The notes beneath the pieces were generated by a model that saw nothing but the letters and a program-made list of their open reading frames with translations, did no database searches and was not told the DNA's origin. From contig QANZ01050821.1 of assembly GCA_003254925.1 (NCBI GenBank), positions 146,683 to 210,682 of the forward strand: a DNA stretch of 64,000 nt. The letters are read 5' to 3'. Positions 49,577 through 60,545 of this stretch are shown here, one piece after another. Made by a program: the position numbers and the translations under genes. The number at the start of each line of letters is the position of its first letter. Positions within the stretch are counted from its first letter, which is position 1. This DNA comes from Chamaecrista fasciculata (lineage: Eukaryota > Streptophyta > Magnoliopsida > Fabales > Fabaceae).

Positions 49577-52144
49577 TAGTCAGATTAATTATTCATATAT
49601 ATATATATATATTATATAATAGCAAGTTTGTATGATTTAAGGCATAAGTAAATATTTTTTTTATTTAAAAATACAACATTATTGAAAATAAAACAAATTT
49701 TTAATTTATTAAATTTTAAAACAATGAAAAGGTAAAAAAAAAATATTGGAATTTACAATAAACTTTTATTTTTAAGTTTTATTTATCTCATATTTTTAAT
49801 ATATATCATGTTGGAATATAGTGCATACCAATTCCATGAAATTGCAGATTAAACCAAGTTGTATTAGCAGGTAATTTTAGTAATAATATATGATCAGCCC
49901 AAATATTGTAATATTATTTGGTCTTCTTTTTAATTATTTATAATATTTTATTATATAAATGACCAGATATACTACTAGTTTGGTGCCAAGGTGTTGTGAT
50001 TTATAAATATATAAAAGTAAGCAATTTTGTAGTATTTTCTATATAATATTTGACTTATTGATTTATAGTGTAAATTAGAGATACTGCATAATTGTTTGCT
50101 AGTGATTTCAGGTCCAATATCACATAATTATAACCACCAAATCTTGAGAGTCAAGTTTAAACCAACAAATCTTATCAAGAATCAAGCTGAAGATTTGAAT
50201 TTGATTCCATATTTTGCCTATAAATAGAGCTCATCAATTCTAATTCAGGGAGACCACTTCAGAGCCCCATCTGGGTGTTCTACTACCAGAATCTCTTTCA
50301 TCTTTTCTCCTAAAATCCGTATGGACTAATTCCTTCATCCTAGAGGAGAATCCGAAGGAAGCCTGAGCTCATTGTTCTTCATCGTCCAGGGAGTTTATTA
50401 TTATTATGTTTTGCTAAGTCGCAATTAGATTACATTTGTATTTAATTGTTAATTAGTATCAGACAATAGTCTTAGGATTGTTCTTTAATATTTTCATAAA
50501 CATTATTAGTTGTACTTGTTTTGGTATCGTTTGATCCATCACTTTTTATGATTAATAAGGTTTTCTCTTTTATATTACCGGTTGGTCGAGTTATTTATTC
50601 TAGGTTTCTGTTGTCGCCATTGCTTAATTGGTGATTGTTATGTTTAATTATAAATTGTTTGCTCGGTTGAGGCGTTTATAGTTATCATAATTAATCTATG
50701 TCTTCGTGGTTGCGAGACAAGTATCTTCGGATATTGAATGTGGTTTGTTGCATAATAATAATAACTTCTTGATTATCTTTATTGAGCTAGGATGGTAGAA
50801 TTCGTGATTATTCTCTAGGGAATTCATCTTCTCATCTCTCATAAATTTTCTTTTATATTTTCTTTATTTTCTTTATGTTCTTTATTACTTTCTTGTTTTC
50901 ATCATAATAATATAACTAACCCACAAAACATTAGACCTGAGTTCGTAATTATTTACACAATTAATTGTTATTCTCATCCAAGAAGTTCCTTAGAGATCCG
51001 ACCTTGGGTTGTGCACTATATTATATATAAATATAATATTCGGGTATAACTTGAGTATTAATTTGGCGGCACTAACGACAAGTGCTCCGTCAATATACCA
51101 TATTTAGGATTAAACGGTTAGTCACATAATATTTTTTATACTCAAAGGTGAAATTTGAACTCTCACCACTTGGTTAAGTGATCAAGTGAAGAATCACTAA
51201 GACACATACACATGTGATTTTCGGGCTAAGATAGCAAATTCAAAAGTTAAGAAAGATTATTAGTGCATGTAAGTTTAGAAAATAGAATAAAAATCATTAA
51301 AATAACGTTTAAGATAGTAGGGGAAAATGTGAGAGCATTTTACTCTGTTGCTCATATCAAACAATAAAAAAAAGAACCATGTCAGTATAAGAGCGATAAT
51401 TAATGGACCAAAAAGAACAATATAATGCAAATAACTATTTTTGTCTTAATAATAATGTGAGGAACCACACTCTTTACAATACCTATTAAATAATGTCAGA
51501 GGAGATTAATACAAATACAATTTCGTCATTGCTGATCGCATGCATTAATGTCAAGAATAATCTGTATCGCAGGAAAGATATGCATGTGAAATAAACGATA
51601 TACATGAAGACTTAAAAATATTGTTTACGTAATCAAATGGTTAAGAACCAAGAAAACATATATTATTTTTTGGTCCACGAGTTTTTGCCAAAGCAGCCCA
51701 ATGCAATTTGGTCAAAATTTGAAAGTCAAAGCATTTAGAGGTAAAAAACTATAAATCATGCATGTCGGAATAAGAATGGCGTTTGAAGTTGAAAATATAT
51801 ATCAGACGAATTCATATTATATTCTTTAACTTTTTCAAAAAAATAATTAATAGTCATACAAGTCTCGTGTTCATTTTTCAATCAGTAACATTTTTTCCTC
51901 TGAAAATTTTATATTGTTGATTTATTAGAAACTAAAAAAAATATGAATTCATATTAAGTAAAAACTGGCCGGTAAAAGTTTAATTATTGATTAAAGATAC
52001 TTTTAAGAAACCATAAAAAAAAAACTCCAAAATGCTTATACAAATACGTACGCACAGATTTAAACTTAATAAAACTTTCATATGTTTTAAAAGTAAAATT
52101 TGATATAAATGGAAACACAAAATGTTTACTTGAGAAAGGACTAA
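49577..52144. other. Intergenic with probable retroelement remnant
   Basis: No gene seen. A TATA-like CCTATAAATAGAG at about 50217 is followed by transcript-like sequence. At about 50990-51095 lies a segment (AGTTCCTTAGAGATCCGACC ... TTTGGCGGCACTAACGACAA) that resembles the one at 58325-58415 and looks like a Ty3/gypsy leader region. Confidence 0.4.
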
Positions 52145-52981
52145 TGATACGAGTCCCACATCAGGTAGTTAGCTGAGGGTAAGGCACTATAAGACCTCTC
52201 CAACTTCAACAACTAGCTTTTGAAGTGTAGTTCTCCTAAGGGCTTATACTCGTATCAATTAGTGCTTTCATTGAGAGCCGACCGACACGGAGGGGGCGAC
52301 CTATAGGCTGGATTAAGGTACGTGGGATGCGTCGTGCCGAATATTGGAAGTTGTATGGAGCCGCCAAGAGTGGAAAGAGCTATCAATGGACCATTGTCGA
52401 TAGTGTGGGCCGTTGTGGGCGTCGACTTTCAAAGGGTATGTAATGATACGAGTCCCACATCGAGTAGTTAGCTGAAGGTAAAGCACTATATAAGGTCTTG
52501 GGCTCTCTAATTTCAACAGCTAGCTTTTGAGGTGTGGTTCTCCTAAGGGCTTATACTCGTATAAATTGGTGCTTTCATTTAGAGTCGATCGACATGGAGG
52601 GGGCGACCTATAGGCTGGATTAAGCTACGACGCATCGTCTCTAACTTCAACAACTAGCTTTTGAGGTGTGGTTCTCCTAAGGGCTTATACTCGTATCAAT
52701 TGGTGCTTTCATTAAGAGTCGACCGACATGGAGGGGGCGACCTATATGCTGGATTAAGGTACGTACGATGCGTCGTATCGAATACTGAAAGTTGTATTGA
52801 GCCGCCAAAAGTGGAAAGGGAAAGGGTTATCAAAGGACCAGTGTCGAAGGGGTATGTAATGATATGAGTCTCACATTGGGTAATTAGTTGAGGGTAAGGT
52901 ACTATATAAAGTCTTGGGCTCTCAAACTTCAACAGTTAACTTTTGAAATTTGATTCTTCTAAGGTCTTATACTCGCTATCA
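52145..52981 (+). mobile_element. TRIM-like array of terminal direct repeats
   Basis: A repeat starting TGATACGAGTCCCACATC and ending TTATACTCGTATCA (inverted TGATACGAGT/ACTCGTATCA ends) occurs at 52145-52257, 52444-52564 and, more diverged, 52860-52981. A copy with only its right half lies at 52638-52698. Each is followed by a related internal piece beginning ATTGGTGCTTTCATT (primer-binding-site-like) and GGAGGGGGCGACCTATA. Units contain ACTATATAAGGTCTTGGGC, a TATA-like promoter. This fits a TRIM (tiny LTR element) that has multiplied head to tail. No coding capacity. Confidence 0.75.
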
Positions 52982-53640
52982 ACTAAAGTAAACCAATAAT
53001 TAAAGGGCTATAATATGATGGTCAAATCTCAAATAATCCCTAATTTAAAGGGATGCCTGCGACTGTGAGTAATGTTGGATGAACGTTAATATTGCTTCTA
53101 GAATACATCCCCCCTTTACATGCATGAACCAATGCAGTTATTTTTTTTTTAACTATATTTTGATAAATATTCAAAAGTTCAAATATAAAAAATATTAATT
53201 TGAAGTTCCATTATTTGACTTTTGGGTGGGATTATAATTTTCCTTTTAATTTCCAAATGTGAGAAATGAAGGGAAAGAGGAAATTATATTAAAGAGAGAT
53301 AGAGTGAAGAAGGAGCTCGACCTTTTGATTAAAGTAATAAGGTATACTTTTGAATTAATGCTAAATTTTGATCATTATTAAAGATAATTTAGTTAATTAG
53401 GTGTTATAGGATTAAGCAATCAATATATATATATAATTATCGTTGATGTGATATCTATGGACGTTTTATAAATTAAGGAATGAACTTACGATAATAATCG
53501 GATCACTTTCTTCTCGACAAATTAAAGTTATGAGATATTCCTTGTCACCTTCTAGGCTTCTACCATATATTCACCTTGGAAAACAAGGCATGTGATTAAC
53601 ACTATCATTTGGTGATGGTTTTGAAGAAGACGTGAAGCAT
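52982..53640. other. Intergenic
   Basis: No gene seen; AT-rich. Confidence 0.4.
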
Positions 53641-53645
53641 TATTA

Positions 53646-54236
53646 TGTTAGTATAGTTAGTAATTAAAATGTCACATTGAATAAGTTATAAAATTGAGAA
53701 GATGGGCACTTGGGCAATTGGGGCAATTAATTGGACTTCTGGCCAATAATTAATTTTAATTATTATTCTATTCGAATTGATTAATGAATTAATTAATTCA
53801 AATTATAAACAGAGAAGTGTCCATTCATGAACAGTCATGAACATTCATTATTTACAAAGAATTCAGTTTAATCCTGAAGAGATATGATTGTTCACTTTTA
53901 AACAGATATGAATGTTCATTTATGAAAGGTTGTAACATGTTATTTATGTTAGAATCTGAAAGGTTGTATCTGTTCAGATTTTTCCTATAAATAATACTTC
54001 TTCTCAAAAAACAGAGCATCTCATATTCAACTTATCTTTCTCTGTTTTGTGTTAAGAAGGTGTTATAGTATTGCTGGCTATAACACCAGGCTTTGTAAAT
54101 CCTGAAGGAAATCTGCCATAAACACCCAGCAGCATACAAATAGTGGGGGTTTAATTTCCTTAAGGACAGTGACCGCACTATCAAAGCCTACTCCGTCTTT
54201 CGTGTTCTATCAAAAGCCTACTATATTCTTCTAACA
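53646..54236 (+). mobile_element. Solo LTR, 591 bp, 5-bp TSD TATTA
   Basis: Begins TGTTAGTATAG and ends TTCTTCTAACA (inverted TGTTAG/CTAACA). It is flanked by TATTA at 53641-53645 and 54237-54241. It contains a TATA-like CCTATAAATAATAC near 53985 and, downstream, a perfect 10-bp hairpin (GGTGTTATAG at 54059-54068, mirror at 54078-54087). No internal coding region remains. Size and ends suit a Ty1/copia LTR. Confidence 0.85.
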
Positions 54237-54241
54237 TATTA

Positions 54242-57200
54242 TCGATAAAAATAGTATTCGATCAATTCTTTTAGTGATATATATAAGAAAAAAGAATTTG
54301 GATATGAAATGAATGCATCAATTGTACAATTTATTATTTTGACTGTATTATTTTATTATAGGAGTTCACTTTTAATATATATAATTAAAGACTTGACTTT
54401 CCATTTTATAAGAAGGGAAAAGCCATCAGTATTCACCTTGAGAAAAGAATATTAATAAAGTCAAATATAAGAATATCTAGAAGCAGCATATATACAAATT
54501 GCACACAATTATTATCTGCATTCATTTTAAAGGGAAACTCAAAGTACGTACCGTAGTGTTGAAACCGTTGGAAAGTAAACAATTAAAAGTGAAGTTCAAA
54601 CTTAAAAGTCCAAACAACATTGCAGTGCCAGTGAAATACATAACAGCAATTCTCATCACACTATTCAGTGCCAATTGCCTAAAAGAGTTTATTATTATTA
54701 TTGTTGTTGTTGTCGTTATTGTTATTATTATTATTATTATTGTTATGCCATTATCTTCTTTAACTTGTGTCTAATGTTATGGATGTCCTTGAAAGTTGAA
54801 ACCAACACAAGGTCAAACTTACTTTTAGACTATTTTAACATATATTAAGACAAAGTGGCTTATGATCGTCTTAGCAAACGGTTTCTCATACGTTATATTT
54901 GATCATTACATTTGGCCACTCTTTATTATTCTTATCTTAACATATGGTGGACTTATATAGCTTCTTTACTCTTGCTCAATTTAGTGTGTAAGATAATTAA
55001 ACATAATATCTACTAATTAAAATTAAACGGCTAAACTGATAAAGTTAAATAAGTAGTTTCGGATCTATATATAATCATAAAATTAAGAATCATAAAAATA
55101 TTACATTTTTATTGTTAATCTCTTTATTTCTCTAGATAGGCAAGTATCTTAGTTCCACTTGTATGTCTTGAAAGCATGACTCTGATATCATCAAGCTGAG
55201 GAAGCAACTGAAACAATTTTCATATATATATATAGTGTGCAATGCGATAATAATGGTTTTGCCCAATAGTCACACAGCACGTAATCTGATGGATGCTAAT
55301 ATTCTGAAACAACCACAAAATAAAGAGTACCAAAGGACAAAGAATACTTTTTGTTTGGCATACCCTTTTCTTATTAGCTAAGCAATATTATATATAGTAA
55401 TAGCATCACACATAATGTACACACGCATACTACACGCAGAAGTTTTGGGGAGGGACATGAATATGACTGTTACGTTCTTAATAAAATATGAAGTATTTGA
55501 TTTATTTGATGTTATTATATATATACACCAGATTTTAAATTTAATTTAAAATTTCTTATCAATATTATATTCCACGCATGTAATGATCTTTCATTTTCGT
55601 AATATAAACCCATGTGTTCATGGGTGACAGATCAATTTGATAATAAGATGCCTTTTTTATATTCCTCATTAATTTATCCTTAATATATTGCACTCCACGT
55701 AAAGGTCTCTACAAACTAAAATGATTATATTCTACCAAAACAAAATGATTCTACTTTCAAGTTTCAACTATAGTTTGATTGGTTTTAGAATTTTTTTTTG
55801 GTGAGAATGGGCCTATTTAAAGGCCAAACAAAGAATTTATTTTGTTATATTGTATTATTGTAGAAGCTAGCGCTAGCTATAGTTTTTTTTACAGTAGGCC
55901 CATTTATTTGTGGACTGGACCGGAAAGAAAGCCCACACCAAACAGAAAAGTTAACCTGTTGATATTCGACGATTCGGTCCAAGTTAAATCTGGCAAACTT
56001 CAATAAATATTGTTTGTTGAACAGTATTGCTCACTGATAGACAAGTTAAAGTGTTACCCTAATTATCCTTACAAATCAAAATATGACAGTCAGTATTGTA
56101 CATTACAGATCAAAAAACATGCATCATCTGCTTCCAACAAAATAAGATGGTTAGGTTAGAGGAATCATCGAACTCTTCCATTACATCTTTCAGTTTTGCA
56201 GGTATGAATTGAGCTGCACTTGTAGAAGAAATTTCCTAATGGCTTTCAACATATATTGATCCAGCATCCTATATTTTTTATGTAGTTAGTATATGAAATG
56301 AGGAAAGCACTGAAAATGTCATTTGCTAATGTATATGAAATGTTTAAACTGAAAGTTATTAAGACTCTCTTTGACTTCTAAATAATTAATTGCTACAATA
56401 TCAATATGTGTATGTAATAGATTAAAGAACGTAACTTTGAAAATTTTTCCCATTTTTGCTGGTACTTTGTCTGTTCCTACAGTCATGAGGCAGAGGAAGA
56501 CACACACAGTCTTAATATTTATAGATAATAATATAAAATAACTCAATAGTAAGTCTTTGACAGAAATATTTATAAAGAAACACACAGTTGTTACCATTTT
56601 TTGTGGTACTTTGTCTCTACTTTGGGAGAATTTCTAAGTCTTTGACACGATACGGTAATAACTCAACAATTGTGACAATTAATAAATACAATGAAAAATG
56701 TTGAAATTCGAACCCCAAGTAACAACTACACCATAAATTATTAAGCTTGTTTGTTAGGGTATCCTACATGAAAGATGATTTGTATTCAATGTTAATACAA
56801 TTTTTATCCATATCATTTCAACCTCCAAAAACTGATTAGAAGAAGGTGTTTGTATATGAAACACAACTAAATCAATATTTTAACTGATTAGAAGTAGGTG
56901 CATGTCAATTTCTCCATGATATGTAAAATACAACAAACTGCAACACACTTCCAATCAAACTAAACCACTCAGTCTAATATTCAGTTTATAAGATCATCAG
57001 CATTCATAGAATATAATCATACCTTCGAATGGAGATATATAATGTGTTCAGTGAAGTGGAAAATTATTAGAGTTATTTAGTTATTGTAATTACTAAATAT
57101 TTGTAATCCACAGTGTTAACAGAAAAAAAGTATATTATAAGATGTAAGTACTTGCACTTTCGGCAGCTATTGATTTCTCAAAAGATTGTGTTTGTGACAT

Positions 57201-57479
57201 CCCTGCTTGCTAAGATTGTGTATAAATGGGTCAGATAATATGTTGTAGTTGCATGATGACATAGGTTTCAATTAATTAGTATATATGAAATAGGATGTAA
57301 GTGAAATATGTTACCAGAGTTTTGAAATTGTTAAATGAGTTTGATGTTGTCAGACATTTTTTTTAACAGTATAGGTTTGACTTAAATATTGACAAAATAT
57401 TTCATTTTGATCTTTATTATTTTGCTTGAAACACGACGATTAGTGTATGCATAATTTCTTATATTAAATTAGTCCAATG
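54242..57479. other. Intergenic with (ATT)n tract
   Basis: No gene supported. A mixed ATT/GTT microsatellite lies at about 54690-54744. A short minus-strand peptide-like stretch near 56110-56240 (AKLKDVMEEFDDSSNLTILF) has no context. Confidence 0.4.
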
Positions 57480-57985
57480 GTCATTTTGGTCATAAATATA
57501 TGTCCTTGGTCCTTATATTTTAAAATATTCAGATTGGTCTTAAATATTGACAAAATATTTCATTTTGATCCCAAACTTTTGAATTTGATCATATTTATTT
57601 CATTTAAAGTTCAATTGTAATGAGCTTAGAGTTACGTATTATTCTCAAAGAGTACTTTTTTTTATTCAATTAGGGCCATTAGCAAACGAGGTCAAATTAG
57701 TCTCAAAAGTAGGCCTCTCGTTTCATGGTTAAACAAGTGAAATTGATCATATCTCTCTCGCTTGTTTCAAGTTTGAATGCAACGAGTTCAAAATTACAAA
57801 TTACTCTTAACAACTTTTTTGAACTTGAAATGAGATAAAAGAGAAATATGACCTAATTCAATAATTTGAGATAAAAAAAATATATTTTATCAATTTTTAA
57901 GACCAATTTAAACAGTTTAAAATATAAATGACCCAAATAAACATTAAAACATACATTTAGGAACAAAATAACCTTTGACCTATTA
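57480..57985. mobile_element. Diverged palindromic element, same family as 14555-15350
   Basis: The left part (TTTTAAAATATTCAGATTGG, GGTCTTAAATATTGA) pairs with the right part (TTAAGACCAATTTAAACAG and onward), and the right end reads ATAACCTTTGACC. The middle shares the theme of AGCAAACGAGGTCAAATTAG with the element at 14555. The left border is unclear. Confidence 0.55.
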
Positions 57986-58716
57986 AATTTTTATCACTAG
58001 TTGCAACTATGTTCAACAATTGGATCCTCTATTCCCTGCGTGTTTTTTTTTTAATCACTAGTTCACATTCTCAACAATTTACATTTTACACAGNTAAGCT
58101 AGGAAGGCCGAATTCAATTCCTCTGTTGGGTGTTTCCATCAATAAGTGTGTCTTATCTATCTTTATCACTTTTGTTTATCTTTTGCTTATTAATCAAAAA
58201 CCCCAAAAATATTATTGCTTTATTTAATTATCGTCTTAGGTCATAGAAAACAATCAAAGAACAAAATTTATGTTGCTTTCTCCCAATTAGTGATAATTTG
58301 GTATTGTTTGCTTTTAAACCTTGCACAAAAGTTCCTCGAGAGATCGACTCGGATTGCACCACTATAGTGCATTTTATTCTGGTATTTTGGCCACCTAGCG
58401 ACGGGTGCGGTCAAATATCAACCAAACAACTTAATCAATTAAAAGGCATCAAACACTTCGCTCATGTCAAGGACAGGGAGTCGAAGTAACATAAAAAAAA
58501 TATAGAAAATGGTAAACCAAACACATCTTTCAAACATTTTCACTAAATAAAAACTAAAAACTCTTTATAAATTTGAGTTTTACTGAGTTGGAATTCTGAT
58601 ATTTGTAGGAAGAGTTAAGAATCTGGTTTTTGCACTTTTGGTTTTTAGAACACAAGTTGATTAGGGTGGGTTGCTCTTTTGGTATTTATTCTTGTTGGCC
58701 GATATTTTAGTCCTGG
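57986..58716. other. Intergenic with retroelement-leader-like segment
   Basis: No gene seen. A single N lies at 58094. The segment 58325-58415 (AAGTTCCTCGAGAGATCGAC ... TTTTGGCCACCTAGCGACGG) resembles 50990-51095. Confidence 0.4.
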
Positions 58717-58845
58717 GATATTTTCAAAAAGCATTCATATTCTAATCCACGCAGGCAAAAAGGAACACTACGCTTTTTGTCGCCGTGGCACTCATCTTTC
58801 CTTACACTTTTCACTTTTTGATCCAATCGAATTTCTTCCACTTCC

Positions 58846-58854
58846 AGATATTTT
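58846..58854 (-). promoter_or_regulatory. Evening element (AAAATATCT on minus)
   Basis: An exact AGATATTTT, the reverse complement of the evening element, at the start of the second tandem unit and about 1.16 kb upstream of the ELF4 ATG. Confidence 0.5.
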
Positions 58855-58978
58855 CCAAAGAATCCATATTCTAAGCCACGCAGGCAAAAAAAGAACACAC
58901 CTCTTTTCTCTTTTGTCGCCGTGGCTTTCATCTTTCTATGCACTTTTCACTTTTTCATCCAATCGAATTTCTACCTCC

Positions 58979-58987
58979 AGATATTTT
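58979..58987 (-). promoter_or_regulatory. Evening element (AAAATATCT on minus)
   Basis: A second exact AGATATTTT, at the start of the third, partial unit, about 1.03 kb upstream of the ELF4 ATG. Confidence 0.5.
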
Positions 58988-59219
58988 CTCTCCCTTACAT
59001 CCCCCACTCGCACTCCCATCATCACGTAATATATATCTCATTTGAATTTGCTTTGTTTCAAAATGATATCACTCAACAAGTATTGCAAGAATCTTTCATA
59101 AAATTAAGTGAATCTTTTTTAGAGACTACAGCTAGTTAAGGAATTTGATTGAATTAAGTGAATTTATAAAATTAAAACTTGCATCTCTCATGACAAATTT
59201 AAAATTTGTATAGCTTAAA

Positions 59220-59701
59220 GAGAAAATTTACTTTTTAGTCTCAGAATTATTACTGAGTCAACTATTTAGTCCCTGAATTATAGAAAAATATGAATCAGAC
59301 CTTAAATTTTATATCATCGTCAACCTTTTAGCCCCTGAATTGTAGGATAGTCACTGAATTTTACACTACTGTCAACCTCTTGATCTTTAAATTGTAGGAA
59401 AATACGAATCAGTCTCTAAATTTTACACCACAATCAACCTTTTGGTCCCTGAGATGTTAATCGTTATGGATCTTTACATCACAGTCAGTTAGTCAGGGAT
59501 TGGTTTATATTTTTCTATAATTTAAGGACCAAAAAGTTAATGGTAGTGTAAAATTTAGGGACTGATTTATATTTTTCTACAATTCATGAACCAAAAAGTT
59601 GACGATAGTGTAAAATTCAGGGACTGATTCATATTTTTCTATAATTTCAAAACTAAAGTATTGATTCAATAACAATTGAGGAATAAAAAGTAAATTTTGT
59701 T
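59220..59701. mobile_element. Mutator-like MITE in the ELF4 upstream region, 9-bp TSD
   Basis: The end AAAATTTACTTTTTAG mirrors AAAAAGTAAATTTT near 59686-59698. The two arms are built from TTTAGTCCCTGAATT and TTTTTGGTCCCTGA units. It is flanked by the perfect 9-bp duplication TAGCTTAAA at 59211-59219 and 59702-59710. Same family as the element at 5037-5437. It separates the evening-element repeats from the ELF4 core promoter. Confidence 0.88.
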
Positions 59702-59842
59702 TAGCTTAAACCACCTCTAACTCAATGTTACGTGCGTGCATGGGACGCGCAGGTAGGGCGATGTTACTGTGGTGAATATGCGATTCCTCGATTGAGGAAG
59801 AACACCCATATTCTATCTTATCCCATCATCATGCATGTATAG

Positions 59843-59850
59843 TATAAATA
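59843..59850 (+). promoter_or_regulatory. TATA box of ELF4
   Basis: TATAAATA 163 bp upstream of the ELF4 ATG, in a plausible core promoter followed by a C/T-rich leader. Confidence 0.6.
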
Positions 59851-60012
59851 TTTTGCCTCCCTCCTCACTCTCTAATCACCAAACCACACAAACATTAATT
59901 CATAATTCCCTTAGTTTCAAATAATATACATATCGCTTGCTTCTTGCTTGCACCACGTACACGTACCATTCTTGATCATAGATAACATTTAATCGTCTAG
60001 CTAGCTAGCAAC

Positions 60013-60405
60013 ATGGAAGACCCCTCCCACCGCCGTCACAGCAAGAAGAACCACCACTACTCCACCACCACCACCACCACCACCACCACCACCACCACCG
60101 GCGAGTCCGACGGCGAGGTGGAGGATGCCAACGAATGCGGCGATCCCGAGGTGTGGGCCAGCTTCGACAACAGCTTCCGGCAGGTGCAGTCGGTGCTTGA
60201 CCGTAACCGGCTACTGATTCAGCAGGTGAACGAGAATCAGCAATCGAGGAACCACGACAACATGGTTAAGAATGTGTCACTCATTCAAGAACTCAACGGT
60301 AACATCTCCAAGGTTGCTCATATCTACTCTGATCTCAACTCCAATTTCACTTCCATGGCCCACCAACGCTCCACCAAGAATAATTCCTCTAGACGCAACA
60401 AATAA
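60013..60405 (+). CDS. ELF4: EARLY FLOWERING 4 clock protein, 130 aa
   Basis: A single-exon gene, as usual for ELF4. The conserved DUF1313 helical region covers about residues 44-112: DPEVWASFDNSFRQVQSVLD, RNRLLIQQVNENQQSR, DNMVKNVSLIQELNGNISKV and YSDLNSNF. These blocks match ELF4 itself rather than the ELF4-like proteins, which carry different residues around the QSVLDRNR block. In Arabidopsis ELF4 joins ELF3 and LUX in the evening complex, a nuclear repressor of PRR9, PIF4 and others. The N-terminus is variable and here contains 12 consecutive Thr (residues 18-29) encoded by an ACC microsatellite. The tail is basic (NNSSRRNK). Upstream are a TATA box, a MITE and two exact evening elements, consistent with CCA1/LHY control; AATAAA follows at 60540. 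Confidence 0.95.
   Translation: MEDPSHRRHSKKNHHYSTTTTTTTTTTTTGESDGEVEDANECGDPEVWASFDNSFRQVQSVLDRNRLLIQQVNENQQSRNHDNMVKNVSLIQELNGNISKVAHIYSDLNSNFTSMAHQRSTKNNSSRRNK
60057..60100 (+). repeat. (ACC)n microsatellite coding for poly-Thr in ELF4
   Basis: About 12 in-frame ACC codons. Replication slippage would change the number of Thr without changing the frame. Confidence 0.9.
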
Positions 60406-60539
60406 TCAAATCAATTACACCATCCAATAACTGTGATGGTGTCTAATGTTTCTTATGTTGGCCTCATGTGTGTATGTGTGTATGTGAAATTGTATGTAGT
60501 TGCCTCATGTGTGTCTCACGTCGTACTGTACTGGAAAGC

Positions 60540-60545
60540 AATAAA
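60540..60545 (+). terminator. AATAAA polyadenylation signal of ELF4
   Basis: AATAAA 135 bp after the ELF4 stop codon. Confidence 0.5.

Larger units (their letters stand above)
58717..58987 (+). repeat. ~130-bp tandem duplication upstream of ELF4
   Basis: Unit 1 (58717-58846) and unit 2 (58847-58979) share CCACGCAGGCAAAAA, TTTTTGTCGCCGTGGC and TTCACTTTTT with ATCCAATCGAATTTCT in the same order. A third copy starts at 58979 but keeps only its first bases. Copies 2 and 3 begin with AGATATTTT; copy 1 begins GGATATTTT. Confidence 0.9.

Noticed and set aside
54499-54774. Small frame ending in a run of Ile and Val
   Set aside because: The hydrophobic tail is a translated ATT/GTT microsatellite and the rest shows no family signature.
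56700-56760. TTCGAACCCC resembling a tRNA or SINE B box
   Set aside because: No matching A box, cloverleaf or terminator could be assembled around it.
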